From NCBI RefSeq assembly GCF_001864895.1, contig NZ_MJGO01000039.1, positions 60,522 through 124,521 of the forward strand: a stretch of 64,000 bases of DNA. The letters run 5' to 3'. The position numbers and the translations under genes were made by a program. This stretch comes from Curtobacterium sp. MCBA15_009 (GTDB taxonomy: Bacteria; Actinomycetota; Actinomycetes; Actinomycetales; Microbacteriaceae). Positions 51,360 through 60,034 of the stretch are shown here, piece after piece (positions within the stretch are counted from its first letter, which is position 1; each line of letters starts with the position of its first letter). Below the pieces are notes generated by a model. That model was not told where the DNA came from. It saw nothing but the letters and a program-made list of their open reading frames with translations, and ran no database searches.

Positions 51360-52667
51360 TCAGCGCCCCATGCCGCGGTACGTGAAGCCGGCTGCGGTCC
51401 AGGCGTCGCGGTCCAGGCAGTTCCGGCCGTCGACGACGACCGGGCTGGCGACCAGCGACGCCACGGTGGTCGCGTCGAGCTCGCGGAACTCGGTCCACTC
51501 GGTGAGCACGAGCACCAGCTCGGCGCCGGTGAGCGCCTCGGACGCGCGCTCGACGTAGTCGAGTTCGGGGTGCACCCGACGGGCGGTGCCGACGGCCTCG
51601 GGGTCGTACGCCGAGACGGTCGCGCCGAGGGCGTGCAGACGCGCGGCGATGTCGAGGGCCGGCGAGTCGCGGACGTCGTCGGAGTTCGGCTTGAAGGCCA
51701 GGCCGAGCGCCGCGACGCGCTTGCCCGCCACGTCGCCGCCGAGCAGCTCCTGGGCGAGGTCGACGACGTGTGCACGGCGGCGCAGGTTGGTGGCGTCGAC
51801 GTCGGCCAGGAACGCGAGCGACTCACCGACGCCGAGCTCGTCGGCCCGGGCCTGGAACGCGCGGATGTCCTTCGGCAGGCAGCCGCCGCCGAAGCCGAGG
51901 CCGGCGTTCAGGAACTTGCGGCCGATGCGGGCGTCGTGGCCGATGGCGTCGGCGAGCGCGGTGACGTCGGCGCCGGCGACCTCGGCGATCTCGGCCATCG
52001 AGTTGATGAACGAGATCTTGGTCGCGAGGAACGCGTTCGCGCTGATCTTGACGAGCTCGGCCGTCGGCAGGTTGACGACGAGTCGCGGGGTGCCGGTCGA
52101 CAGCGCCTCGGCGTAGACCTCGTCGAGCGCGGCGACGGCGCGCTGCCCGTCCTCGCCGTCCGGCACGCCGTAGACGAAGCGGTCCGGGCTGATGGTGTCC
52201 TGCACCGCGAAGCCCTCGCGCAGGAACTCCGGGTTCCACACGAGCGTCGCCCCCGGCACGGCGGCCGAGACCTCGTCGGCGAGCCGCGCGGCGGTGCCGA
52301 CGGGCACGGTCGACTTGCCGACGACGAACTCGCCGGCGGACAGGTGCGGGGTGAGCGCGGCGACGGCCGCGTCGACGTAGGTCAGGTCCGCGGCACCGGT
52401 CGGGCCCTGCGGGGTGCCGACGGCGAGGAAGTGCACCTGGGCGCCGGCGACCTCGGCCATGTCCGTGGTGAAGCGGATCCGGCCGGACGAGAGCGCCTCG
52501 GTCAGGATCTCCGGCAGCCCGGGCTCGAAGAAGGGGGCCTCGCCCGCGGCGAGCCGCTCGATCTTCGCGGGGTCGACGTCGACGGCGACGACGTCGTGTC
52601 CGAGCTTGGCCATGGAGGCGGCGTGCACGGCACCGAGGTAGCCGCAGCCGATCACAGAGATACGCAC
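51360..52667 (-). CDS. ugd: UDP-glucose 6-dehydrogenase
   Basis: This 435-residue enzyme has GCGYLGAVHAA at residues 7-17 (NAD site), the FGGGCLPKDI motif with the catalytic cysteine near residue 260, and a C-terminal UDP-binding domain (AFKPNSDDVRDSPA). It oxidises UDP-glucose to UDP-glucuronate, a precursor of acidic surface polymers. GDP-mannose dehydrogenase is a less likely alternative. Confidence 0.92.
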   Translation of the reverse strand: MRISVIGCGYLGAVHAASMAKLGHDVVAVDVDPAKIERLAAGEAPFFEPGLPEILTEALSSGRIRFTTDMAEVAGAQVHFLAVGTPQGPTGAADLTYVDAAVAALTPHLSAGEFVVGKSTVPVGTAARLADEVSAAVPGATLVWNPEFLREGFAVQDTISPDRFVYGVPDGEDGQRAVAALDEVYAEALSTGTPRLVVNLPTAELVKISANAFLATKISFINSMAEIAEVAGADVTALADAIGHDARIGRKFLNAGLGFGGGCLPKDIRAFQARADELGVGESLAFLADVDATNLRRRAHVVDLAQELLGGDVAGKRVAALGLAFKPNSDDVRDSPALDIAARLHALGATVSAYDPEAVGTARRVHPELDYVERASEALTGAELVLVLTEWTEFRELDATTVASLVASPVVVDGRNCLDRDAWTAAGFTYRGMGR

Positions 52668-52734
52668 GCGAAGACGCTACCGGTTTCTCGCGCAGATGCC
52701 AGCACGGCCCCGCCGCCCGGCGCGGCCCCCGCCG

Positions 52735-53286
52735 TCAGGAGCGGACGTCGCCCCACGGCGGTCGGTGGTCCGGACCGCCGACGATCTCGTCCCAGTCCGG
52801 CTCGCGGTGCCGGCGCCTGGCCTCGTACGCCTCCACCAGGTCGTGCAGGACGGCGACGACGAGGTCGGCGTGCGGCACGTCGGCGAGCACCACGGCCGGG
52901 TCCTCACCGGGGAACACCAGCACGTCGCCGGAGCGGAACAGCCCCTGCAGCCCGCGGCGGCGCACCGTGACGTCGTACCCGCGGGAGTGCAGCAGCTCGT
53001 GCCGGGTGCGGGTGCCGAGGCCCTGCACGACGACCAGGCGACGGGTCGTCACGATGTACCGCTCGGACATCCACCGGAAGAGCGGGACGGCGCCGCCGAC
53101 CACGACGAGGAGCACGACGAGGCCCGCCACGACGGCGTTCAGCCACGCGAGCTGGGCCTGGAAGACGCCGAAGCCGAACCCGCCGGCGGCGGTCACGAGC
53201 ACGACGAACACGGCCGGGCGCACCAGGCGCCGAGCGTGCGGTCGCAGGCGCGCGACGACGCGTTCGGGCGGCGGCTCGGCGGTCAT
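52735..53286 (-). CDS. PH-domain (bPH2/DUF304) membrane protein
   Basis: This 183-residue protein has two membrane spans (about residues 24-43 and 52-70), then a bacterial PH domain beginning RYIVTTRRLVVVQG, and an acidic end. Function unknown. ATG 53286 lies just past the birA stop; ATG 53298, overlapping birA, is possible. In Mycobacterium tuberculosis the matching gene (Rv3278c) also lies next to birA. Confidence 0.85.
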   Translation of the reverse strand: MTAEPPPERVVARLRPHARRLVRPAVFVVLVTAAGGFGFGVFQAQLAWLNAVVAGLVVLLVVVGGAVPLFRWMSERYIVTTRRLVVVQGLGTRTRHELLHSRGYDVTVRRRGLQGLFRSGDVLVFPGEDPAVVLADVPHADLVVAVLHDLVEAYEARRRHREPDWDEIVGGPDHRPPWGDVRS

Positions 53287-53290
53287 GCCG

Positions 53291-54091
53291 TCATGCATAC
53301 CGCAGGTGGGTGACGTCCCCCACGGCGACGCCCCTGGCCGCGCCGGCTCGATCCCGGATCGTGATGCGGCCCTCGTCGTCGATGCCGGTGGCCTCCGCCT
53401 CCTCGACCGTGCCGTCGGGCAGTTCGAGGCGGATGCGGCGACCGATCGTGCCGCACGCTGCGCGGACACGGGACCGGACCGTCTCGGCGGCGGGACCGCC
53501 GGCGGCCAGGGCGACCACGGCCTCCAGGAGGGCCCGGTGGAAGGCGGACAGGACCGCGTCGGCCAGGGTGGGGGCGTCGTCGACCGCGCCCGCCAGGCGG
53601 AGGGAGGTCGACGTCGGCGTCGGCAACCGGTCGGTGGGGATGGTGAGGTTGACGCCGGCTCCCACGACGACGCTGCCGTCCGTGGCGACCTGGCAGAGGA
53701 TCCCGCACACCTTGTCGCCGGCGACCTGCACGTCGTTCGGCCACTTCACGACGACCGCTGCGTCGGACGGCAGGACCGACGCGACGGCGTCGCGCATCGC
53801 CGCACCGGCGACGAGGGGCAGCCACCCGCGGTCGCGGTCGTCGAGGTCGGCCCGGACGAGCACGCTCGCGGCGAGCGTCTCGCCGGCGGGGGCGGACCAC
53901 GAGCGGTCGAGCCGACCGCGGCCGGCGGTCTGGTCCATCGTGGCGACGACGCTCCCGTGCTGCCGGGCGGTCGCGACGTCGAGCAGGTCCGCGTTGGTGG
54001 AACCGGTCCGCGCCGGCGTCTCGAGGGTCGCTCCGGACGCCCGGACCGCGCTGCCGGTGACGGGGAAGGACGACGACGCGGGTGTGGACAT
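53291..54091 (-). CDS. birA: Biotin-[acetyl-CoA-carboxylase] ligase
   Basis: This 266-residue ligase has the biotin site GRGRLDRSWSAP, ETLAASVLVR, KWPNDV and CGILCQ, and a small C-terminal SH3-like domain. The N-terminal DNA-binding domain of E. coli BirA is absent, so it should act only as enzyme. Its target is the BCCP domain of the carboxylase encoded at 62168. ATG 54091 has TACATT 7 nt upstream on the minus strand, a leaderless start, and diverges from accD. Confidence 0.93.
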   Translation of the reverse strand: MSTPASSSFPVTGSAVRASGATLETPARTGSTNADLLDVATARQHGSVVATMDQTAGRGRLDRSWSAPAGETLAASVLVRADLDDRDRGWLPLVAGAAMRDAVASVLPSDAAVVVKWPNDVQVAGDKVCGILCQVATDGSVVVGAGVNLTIPTDRLPTPTSTSLRLAGAVDDAPTLADAVLSAFHRALLEAVVALAAGGPAAETVRSRVRAACGTIGRRIRLELPDGTVEEAEATGIDDEGRITIRDRAGAARGVAVGDVTHLRYA

Positions 54092-54098
54092 GCACGCA

Positions 54099-54104
54099 AA
54101 TGTA
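54099..54104 (-). promoter_or_regulatory. birA -10 box, leaderless start
   Basis: TACATT on the minus strand lies 7 nt before the birA ATG. No Shine-Dalgarno element is present. Confidence 0.45.
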
Positions 54105-54153
54105 CGGGCAGGAACCGTGGGGGTCCTCCAACCGACCCCGTCCTGGCCGCCGG

Positions 54154-54159
54154 TAGGGT
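54154..54159 (+). promoter_or_regulatory. accD -10 box, leaderless start
   Basis: TAGGGT lies 6 nt before GTG 54166, so the message is probably leaderless. Confidence 0.55.
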
Positions 54160-54165
54160 GAGCGG

Positions 54166-55761
54166 GTGACCACAGGAGACACCCCCGATCTCTCGACGAC
54201 GGCCGGCCGACTCGCCGACCTCCGCGACCGGTACCACGAAGCCGTGACCGCCGCGGGCGAAGCCGCCATCGCGAAGCAGCACGCCAAGGGCAAGGGCACC
54301 GCGCGCGAACGCATCGAGCAGCTGCTCGACGAGAACTCCTTCGTGGAGTTCGACGAGTTCGTGCGGCACCGCACCACCTCGTTCGGCATGGACGCCAAGC
54401 GCCCCTACGGCGACGCGGTCGTCACCGGCGTCGGCACGATCCACGGCCGCAACGTCGCCGTGTACGCCCAGGACTTCACGGTCTTCGGCGGATCGCTCGG
54501 CGAGGTCGCCGGCGAGAAGATCATCAAGGTCATGCAGCACGCGCTGAAGACCGGTGTGCCGATCATCGGCATCCTCGACTCCGGCGGCGCGCGCATCCAG
54601 GAGGGCGTGGTCGCGCTCGGCAAGTACGGCGAGATCTTCCGCCTCAACACCCAGGCGTCCGGCGTCATCCCGCAGATCTCGATCGTCATGGGCCCGGCGG
54701 CCGGCGGTGCGGTGTACTCCCCCGCCCTCACCGACTTCGTCATCATGGTCGACAAGACCAGTCACATGTTCGTCACCGGCCCCGACGTCATCAAGACCGT
54801 CACCGGCGAGGACGTCGGCTTCGAGGAGCTCGGCGGCGCCCAGACGCACAACGCGGTCTCCGGTGTGGCCCACTACCTCGCCGAGGACGAGACCGACGCG
54901 CTCGACTACGCCCGCTCGCTCATCGGGTTCCTGCCGGACAACAATCTGTCCGACGCGCCGGCGTACGACGTCGCCCCCGAGCTCGAGACCACCGACGCCG
55001 ACCACGAGCTCGACCTCGTCATCCCGGACTCGACGAACCAGCCGTACGACGTCACCACGATCATCGAGCACGTCGTCGACGACGGCGAGTTCCTCGAGGT
55101 CCAGCCGCTCTTCGCACCGAACATCCTCATCGGCTTCGGCCGGGTCGAGGGCAGCACGGTCGGCATCATCGCAAACCAGCCGCAGGCGATGGCCGGCACG
55201 CTCAACATCGACGCCGGCGAGAAGGCCGCGCGCTTCGTGCGGTTCTGCGACGCCTTCGGCATCCCGATCCTCACCCTGGTCGACGTGCCCGGCTACCTGC
55301 CCGGCACCGACCAGGAGTGGACCGGCGTCATCCGCCGCGGTGCGAAGCTGCTCTACGCCTACGCCGAGGCCACCGTGCCGCTCGTCACCGTCATCACCCG
55401 AAAGGCGTACGGCGGCGCGTACATCGTCATGGGCTCGAAGCAGCTCGGCGCCGACATCAACCTGGCGTGGCCGACCGCCGAGATCGCCGTGATGGGCGGT
55501 CAGGGCGCCGTGAACATCCTGTACCGCGCCGAGATCAAGCGCGCCGAGGAGTCCGGCGAGGACGTCGCCGCCGTGCGCACGAAGCTCGCGAACGAGTACA
55601 CGTACAACGTGGCGTCGCCGTACCTGGCGGCCGAGCGCGGCGAGCTCGACGGCATCATCCAGCCGCACGCCACGCGCGTGTCGGTGATCAAAGCGCTCCG
55701 GTCGCTGCGCGGCAAGCGTGCGACGCTGCCGCCGAAGAAGCACGGGAACATCCCCCTCTGA
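54166..55761 (+). CDS. accD: Acyl-CoA carboxylase beta subunit (carboxyltransferase)
   Basis: This 531-residue protein has both carboxyltransferase halves: an N-terminal [19 protein letters not shown] start, [24 protein letters not shown], then [12 protein letters not shown], and [12 protein letters not shown] with the oxyanion glycines. It moves carboxyl from biotin to acetyl- or propionyl-CoA for fatty-acid and branched-lipid synthesis. It pairs with the epsilon subunit just downstream and the alpha subunit at 62168; AccD5 is the mycobacterial counterpart by position. Confidence 0.95.
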   Translation: MTTGDTPDLSTTAGRLADLRDRYHEAVTAAGEAAIAKQHAKGKGTARERIEQLLDENSFVEFDEFVRHRTTSFGMDAKRPYGDAVVTGVGTIHGRNVAVYAQDFTVFGGSLGEVAGEKIIKVMQHALKTGVPIIGILDSGGARIQEGVVALGKYGEIFRLNTQASGVIPQISIVMGPAAGGAVYSPALTDFVIMVDKTSHMFVTGPDVIKTVTGEDVGFEELGGAQTHNAVSGVAHYLAEDETDALDYARSLIGFLPDNNLSDAPAYDVAPELETTDADHELDLVIPDSTNQPYDVTTIIEHVVDDGEFLEVQPLFAPNILIGFGRVEGSTVGIIANQPQAMAGTLNIDAGEKAARFVRFCDAFGIPILTLVDVPGYLPGTDQEWTGVIRRGAKLLYAYAEATVPLVTVITRKAYGGAYIVMGSKQLGADINLAWPTAEIAVMGGQGAVNILYRAEIKRAEESGEDVAAVRTKLANEYTYNVASPYLAAERGELDGIIQPHATRVSVIKALRSLRGKRATLPPKKHGNIPL

Positions 55762-55774
55762 TGGGCGTGCACTG

Positions 55775-56029
55775 ATGGGTCGTCACGCAGCTCCCGTCCC
55801 CGCGGACGAGCCGACGTCGGTCGCCGACGTCCACGTGGTGTCCGGCGACCCCTCGCCCGAGGAGCTCGCCGCCGTCGTCGCCGTCCTGCAGCGCCAGGCC
55901 GACGAGGCTGCGGCCGCTGGTCGTGCCGAGGTCGTCGACCGGCCCCGGGCCGGCTGGGAGTCATCCGCACGCGGCCTGCGTCGCCCGCTCGACCACGGCC
56001 GCGGCGCCTGGAGCCGGTCGCTCCGCTGA
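55775..56029 (+). CDS. accE: Acyl-CoA carboxylase epsilon subunit
   Basis: This 84-residue protein matches actinobacterial epsilon subunits: VHVVSGDPSPEELAAVVAVLQR at residues about 19-40, followed by a basic WESSARGLRRP segment. It stabilises the alpha-beta complex. ATG 55775 lies 13 nt after the accD stop. A long gene-free stretch follows. Confidence 0.88.
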   Translation: MGRHAAPVPADEPTSVADVHVVSGDPSPEELAAVVAVLQRQADEAAAAGRAEVVDRPRAGWESSARGLRRPLDHGRGAWSRSLR

Positions 56030-56236
56030 TGTACCCCTGCGGGGAGTGCTCCGTGAGCACGTTGCAGGCTGCACTTCCCGGTCGGTATCCCCTCGATCGG
56101 GGGGCAGGGAACGCGGAATCGGGCCAGATCCGCTTGATTTGTCCCCCGAAATGATGACTGACACGGGTTGCGGGCGGGGGCAAGATTGACGTGTTCGGTG
56201 TCCTTCTCTGAAGAACATCGCAGGTCGGTGGCCGAC

Positions 56237-56242
56237 TAGGGT
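56237..56242 (+). promoter_or_regulatory. Possible -10 box for a small RNA
   Basis: TAGGGT stands alone in the accE downstream region, about 20 nt before two strong hairpins and not followed by a start codon at leaderless distance. No clear -35 box is at 17 nt. Confidence 0.3.
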
Positions 56243-56247
56243 ACGAC

Positions 56248-56340
56248 GCCATCGACCGCATCGAGGCAGGGCGACATTCGGGTTGTCGCTCAGCCTCGGG
56301 TCGTGAACGGGCCGGTCGGACTCCGACCGGCCCGTTCCCC
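56248..56340 (+). ncRNA. Candidate small RNA with two hairpins
   Basis: Two strong stems follow the TAGGGT box. The first (56263-56297) pairs GAGGC-A-GGGCGACA with TGTCGCTC-A-GCCTC. The second (56306-56336) is a perfect 15-bp inverted repeat, AACGGGCCGGTCGGA and its complement, ending in TTCCCC like a terminator. No open frame fits. No known RNA family is recognised; it could instead be the 3' end of the accD-accE message. Confidence 0.35.
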
Positions 56341-56380
56341 GTTTCCGGGGGCGTTCGCACGCGCACCCCTCCGCGACGGT

Positions 56381-56660
56381 CCACGCGTCGATCACCTCGT
56401 GCGTCGTCGGGGTGGTCGCGTCAGCCGTCGGCGCCGGCCCGGCGCGACCAAGTTGCGGCCGGGAGGCCCGTGGCAGCGCTGCCACGCGCCCCCCGGCCGC
56501 CCCCGCAGCGCGTCCGCTGTCTCGGGTACCCTGCGGCGCGCACCACCTTCGCGACGATCCACGCGTCGATCACCTGGTGTCGTGTCGGAACATGCGCACG
56601 CACCGCATGCGTGCGCATGTCCGACGCTCCACGCGTCGATCACCTCGTGTCGTGTCGGAA
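56381..56660. repeat. Three copies of a CCACGCGTCGATCACCT repeat
   Basis: Copies start at 56381, 56559 and 56629. The last two share about 30 bp, continuing TNGTGTCGTGTCGGAA. No gene is supported in the 56030-56702 interval. Between the second and third copy lies an inverted repeat (56590-56620, arms ACATGCGCACGCA) that extends to 56584-56625 with one bulged base. Confidence 0.8.
56455..56500. repeat. GGGAGGC-family hairpin in the accE downstream region
   Basis: Arms of 23 bp beginning GCGGCCGGGAGGCCCGTGG pair with two mismatches and no loop. It is a diverged member of the family found at 12461, 37443 and 47302. Confidence 0.65.
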
Positions 56661-56702
56661 TCTGCGCAGTCGCCGCGCGACCCCGCGCCGCCGCGACCCG
56701 CG

Positions 56703-57755
56703 TCAGACGGTCTCGTGCCGCGGGATCTCGAGCCAGAGCGCCACGGAGTCGTCCTCGTCACCGTCGTCGTCGTCCATGCCGGCGCCGAGTGCGGCCGACT
56801 CGCTCGCCGCGACGTCGAGCCGCAGGCCCACGACCGTCACCGCGGCCTCGGCGCCCTCGCCCACCGTGCGGACGATGACGTTGTCGGCGTCGCGGGCCTG
56901 CCGGAGCGCCTCGGCGATGCGCGCGTGGATGCGTCGGACGTCCTCGGCGTCGAGGTCGTCGAGTCCCCCGTCGTCGTGCAGCTGGACGGTGGCACCCCGT
57001 CGCCGCAGCTGCATGACCTCGTCGCGGACGTCGTCGGAGAGCAGCGACCTGCCGCGGATCTCGTCGCGGATCGCCTGCTCGAGGTTGAGACACTCGGCGC
57101 GGTCGGCCTCGTCGAGGTCGCCGCACGAGTCGATGATCCGCTGCAGCATCGGCAAGGCCATGCGGGTGGTCTGGCGCAGGCGGAACTGCCGCTCGAACAC
57201 GTGGGCGTCCTGCGCGGCCTGCCAGTCGGCGGTCTCCTGTTCGGCGCGCACGAGCTCGCGGGTGTTCCGGGTGGCCCGGCTCATCGCCGCGGCGAAGACC
57301 GTCGCGATCGCGACCCAGGCCACGCTGCCGAGCACGCCGAGCGACCCGAGGGCGTCGAGCCCGGCCCACGCGATGGTGTGCACGGCGAGGAACAGCACAC
57401 CGACCCAGGCGAACGGGCCGCGGCCGCGCACCACGAGCACGACCATGAGCGTGCCGACCGCGGCGATCCACCAGGTGACGTAGCCCGCACCCGGGGTGAT
57501 CTCGCGGACGACCGGGGCCGACACGACCGGCATCACGAGCGCGGTCGCCAGGGCGAAGCACGCGCTCCAGACCGGCAGCACCTTGCCCGGCACGAACAGC
57601 ACCGTGCCGGTCGCCGCGGCGTACAGCACCATGCAGGTGATGACGGGGCCGACCTCGGTGACCCGGGACAGCGACGACAGCGCGAGCACCAGGTGGTAGA
57701 CGGAGAAGAGCGAGGCGAGGCCGAGCGCGACGCTCGCCGGCAGCGAGACCCTCAC
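56703..57755 (-). CDS. Degenerate histidine-kinase-like membrane protein
   Basis: This 350-residue protein has five or six membrane spans to about residue 165, a coiled-coil linker, and a C-terminal region that follows the outline of a NarL-type kinase. A segment EALRQARDADNVIVRTV matches the place of the ATP-binding N box but lacks its asparagine. The glycine-rich ATP lid is missing and replaced by an acidic run (DDDDGDEDD). No phosphoacceptor histidine is evident. GTG 57755 overlaps the stop of the intact kinase gene (GTGA). It may be a pseudokinase partner or sensor for that kinase. Confidence 0.7.
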   Translation of the reverse strand: MRVSLPASVALGLASLFSVYHLVLALSSLSRVTEVGPVITCMVLYAAATGTVLFVPGKVLPVWSACFALATALVMPVVSAPVVREITPGAGYVTWWIAAVGTLMVVLVVRGRGPFAWVGVLFLAVHTIAWAGLDALGSLGVLGSVAWVAIATVFAAAMSRATRNTRELVRAEQETADWQAAQDAHVFERQFRLRQTTRMALPMLQRIIDSCGDLDEADRAECLNLEQAIRDEIRGRSLLSDDVRDEVMQLRRRGATVQLHDDGGLDDLDAEDVRRIHARIAEALRQARDADNVIVRTVGEGAEAAVTVVGLRLDVAASESAALGAGMDDDDGDEDDSVALWLEIPRHETV

Positions 57756-59146
57756 GCGGAGGCCCCCGATCCGGCCGCTGCCCCGGTCCAGCGCAGTTCG
57801 ACGCGGGTACCGGCGCCGGGGGCGGTGTGCACCTCGGCCGTCCCCTCGACGGTGGTGACGCGCTCGATGATCGAGCGCCGCACGCCGAGCCGTTCGGACG
57901 GGATCGCCGCGACGTCGAAGCCGCGCCCGTCGTCGCCCACCTCGACCCGGATGCCGTCGCCGCGCTGCTCGATCCGGACCCAGCGGTCGACGTCGGGTCC
58001 GCCGGCGTGCTGCACGCTGTTCACGGCGGCCTGCAGCGCCGCCGAGGCGAGGGCGTCCGCGACGGCGGCCGGCAGCCGGAGCGGCGCGGCATGCGCTGGC
58101 CGGGGCGGCACGATGCGCACCGGCGCGGCGAGTGCACCGACGGCGTCCCCGATCCGCGTGCGGAGCTCGGCGAGGGTCACCGGGAGCGCCTCGCCGGGGC
58201 CGTCCGTCGCGGCGGCCTCGAGGTGGTCGATCGCGTTCCGGGCCATCCGCGCGGCGAGCGTCTTCGCCTCGAGGGTGTCCGCGCGGGCGGCGGACAGCAG
58301 CGTCGTGAGCACGCTGTCGTGCACGATGGCGTCGACCTGGACCCGCTCGACCTCGGTCGCGTGCTCCCGGATCGCCAACGAGTACCGGCGGACGGCGGTG
58401 GACTGCGCCGAGTCGACGGCCGAGGCCGCACGGCGCAGGACGACCGCGATGACGAGGACGGCGCCGCTGAGCAGCGCCGTGTAGACACCGTCGAGCAGCG
58501 CGCGGGTCAGCCCGACCTCGCCGCCGACCGGCGCGAGGCGCACCACCACGTAGACCGCCGGGACGAGTGCCGTGTAGATCGTCGCGCGCCACGTGGCGAA
58601 GCCCATCGCCGCGGCGGTCGACCCGACGGTGCAGAACCACCACGGCCAGGGCTGCTGCCCCGCCGGGATCGGGTCCTGCACGGTGGCCGGCCAGCTGACG
58701 AGCGCGACGAGGAACAGCAGCGCGCAGGCGATCTGCGCGAGCTGCGCGACCCGCGGCACGAACGCCGAGACGCCCACGAAGACGAACGAGGCGCCGAGCG
58801 CGAGCGCGACGAGCGGTCCCCAGAACGGGTCGAGGGCGGGCAGCTGCTCGAGCACGGCCGGCGCGTCGACGATCCCCAGGCCGATCGCGGCCATGGCGAG
58901 CAGCACGGCGAACGCGCGCTCGACCGACGCCTGGGTGATCGAGGTGCGGACGTTGCGGGACGGGTCGCCGCCGAACGGTGCCGTGCCGTCGAGTCCCGGT
59001 GGGACCGGGCCGTGCTCGGGCGCACCGGGCGAGGCGGGGACCGCACCGGCCCGGGCGCCGGCACGCTGGGCCGCGGGACGCAGCGCGCCGGCCCCCGGGC
59101 CCACCGCTCCGGCGAACCCGGGCGCCGGCTCAGCCGCGATCGCCAT
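57752..59146 (-). CDS. Sensor histidine kinase (HisKA_3-type)
   Basis: This 464-residue kinase has an Ala/Pro-rich N-terminus, about six membrane spans (residues 75-235), a dimerisation segment with a VHDSVLTTLL motif whose histidine is the likely phosphoacceptor, and an ATPase domain with NSVQHAGG, GDDGRGFD and a final GAGTRVELRW strand. ATG 59146 lies 5 nt after the stop of the response-regulator gene and the gene overlaps the degenerate kinase gene, so all three form one operon. Confidence 0.85.
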   Translation of the reverse strand: MAIAAEPAPGFAGAVGPGAGALRPAAQRAGARAGAVPASPGAPEHGPVPPGLDGTAPFGGDPSRNVRTSITQASVERAFAVLLAMAAIGLGIVDAPAVLEQLPALDPFWGPLVALALGASFVFVGVSAFVPRVAQLAQIACALLFLVALVSWPATVQDPIPAGQQPWPWWFCTVGSTAAAMGFATWRATIYTALVPAVYVVVRLAPVGGEVGLTRALLDGVYTALLSGAVLVIAVVLRRAASAVDSAQSTAVRRYSLAIREHATEVERVQVDAIVHDSVLTTLLSAARADTLEAKTLAARMARNAIDHLEAAATDGPGEALPVTLAELRTRIGDAVGALAAPVRIVPPRPAHAAPLRLPAAVADALASAALQAAVNSVQHAGGPDVDRWVRIEQRGDGIRVEVGDDGRGFDVAAIPSERLGVRRSIIERVTTVEGTAEVHTAPGAGTRVELRWTGAAAGSGASA

Positions 59147-59151
59147 CGGAC

Positions 59152-59868
59152 TCAGCGACCGTCGCCGTCGGGGTCGATCCCCGAGTCGAGCCCGGGGAGG
59201 ATCCCGTCCTCGACCGCGCGGCGGAGCAGGTCGACCTTGGTCGGCGCGGGTCGGCCGACCTCGACGTACTTCACGCGGATGCGGTCGAGGTACTCGCGGG
59301 CGGTGGAGTACCCGATGCCGAGCTGCTGCGCGGCGAGCTTGAGCGGCAGGCCCGATGCGTAGAGGTGCAGGATCTCCCGCTCGCGGCGCCCGAGCTGCGC
59401 CTTCGCGAAGTCCCGGTCGGCGTCGATCGCGCTCGCCCACTCGAGGTTGTTGAGGACGTCCCCGCGCGCGACGGTCGCGACGGCGGCCATCACGGTCTTC
59501 GTCGCCGAGGACTTCGGGATGACGCCGGCAGCCCCTGCTGCCAGTGCCTCGCGGACGTTGGCGACGCGGTCGGCGATGGAGTGCACGAGCACCGCCGATC
59601 CGGTGCCCTGCACGCCCTTGACGTTCTCGGTGACGGTCGAGCCGTCGCCGAGGGACAGGTCGAGGACGACGACGTCGACCTCTCGCCCGTCGAGGTTCTC
59701 GACGTACTCGGGGACGCTCGCGGCGGTGAGCACCACCTCGAACCCCTCGTTCTGGCACGCCGCCTGGATCCCGAGTCGGACGGACTCGTGGTCGTCGACG
59801 ATCGCGACCCGGACCGGCCTGGTGGCCGTCGCGGGTGTCTCGTTGGTGGTTGTCGTTCCTGCTGCCAC
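59152..59868 (-). CDS. NarL/LuxR-type response regulator
   Basis: This 238-residue regulator has a receiver domain (VAIVDDHESV acidic pair, phospho-aspartate in VVVLDLSLGDG, lysine in VIPKSS) and a C-terminal LuxR-type helix-turn-helix (LGRREREILHLYASGLPLKLAAQQLGI, cut here in two helices). GTG 59868 has a GAGAGG ribosome-binding site, and TATCCT about 60 nt upstream (59935-59930, TGGG before it) is a likely -10 box. It should be phosphorylated by the kinase encoded just downstream; targets are unknown. Confidence 0.88.
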   Translation of the reverse strand: MAAGTTTTNETPATATRPVRVAIVDDHESVRLGIQAACQNEGFEVVLTAASVPEYVENLDGREVDVVVLDLSLGDGSTVTENVKGVQGTGSAVLVHSIADRVANVREALAAGAAGVIPKSSATKTVMAAVATVARGDVLNNLEWASAIDADRDFAKAQLGRREREILHLYASGLPLKLAAQQLGIGYSTAREYLDRIRVKYVEVGRPAPTKVDLLRRAVEDGILPGLDSGIDPDGDGR

Positions 59869-60034
59869 TGTGGCCTCTCGTCCCGATGCGCAGGCCCGGC
59901 CCCTGAAACCGGGTCGCCATCGAGTACCCAGGATACCCAGCCCGGACTCAGGTGGGGAGTCCGGACGGTGCGCCACGCGGCTCAGGTTCCGGCGCTCGGG
60001 CCCTCGGCGGGACCCGGGCGATGCTGGGACGACC

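Noticed and set aside
47390..51826. Fusion of pyruvyltransferase to a 1000-residue N-terminus
   Set aside because: The upstream part is antisense to the GT4 gene; the family start is at GTG 48613.
56030..56702. Short open frames in the accE downstream region
   Set aside because: Frames there are Arg/Pro-rich, overlap the repeats and hairpins, and have no start signals.
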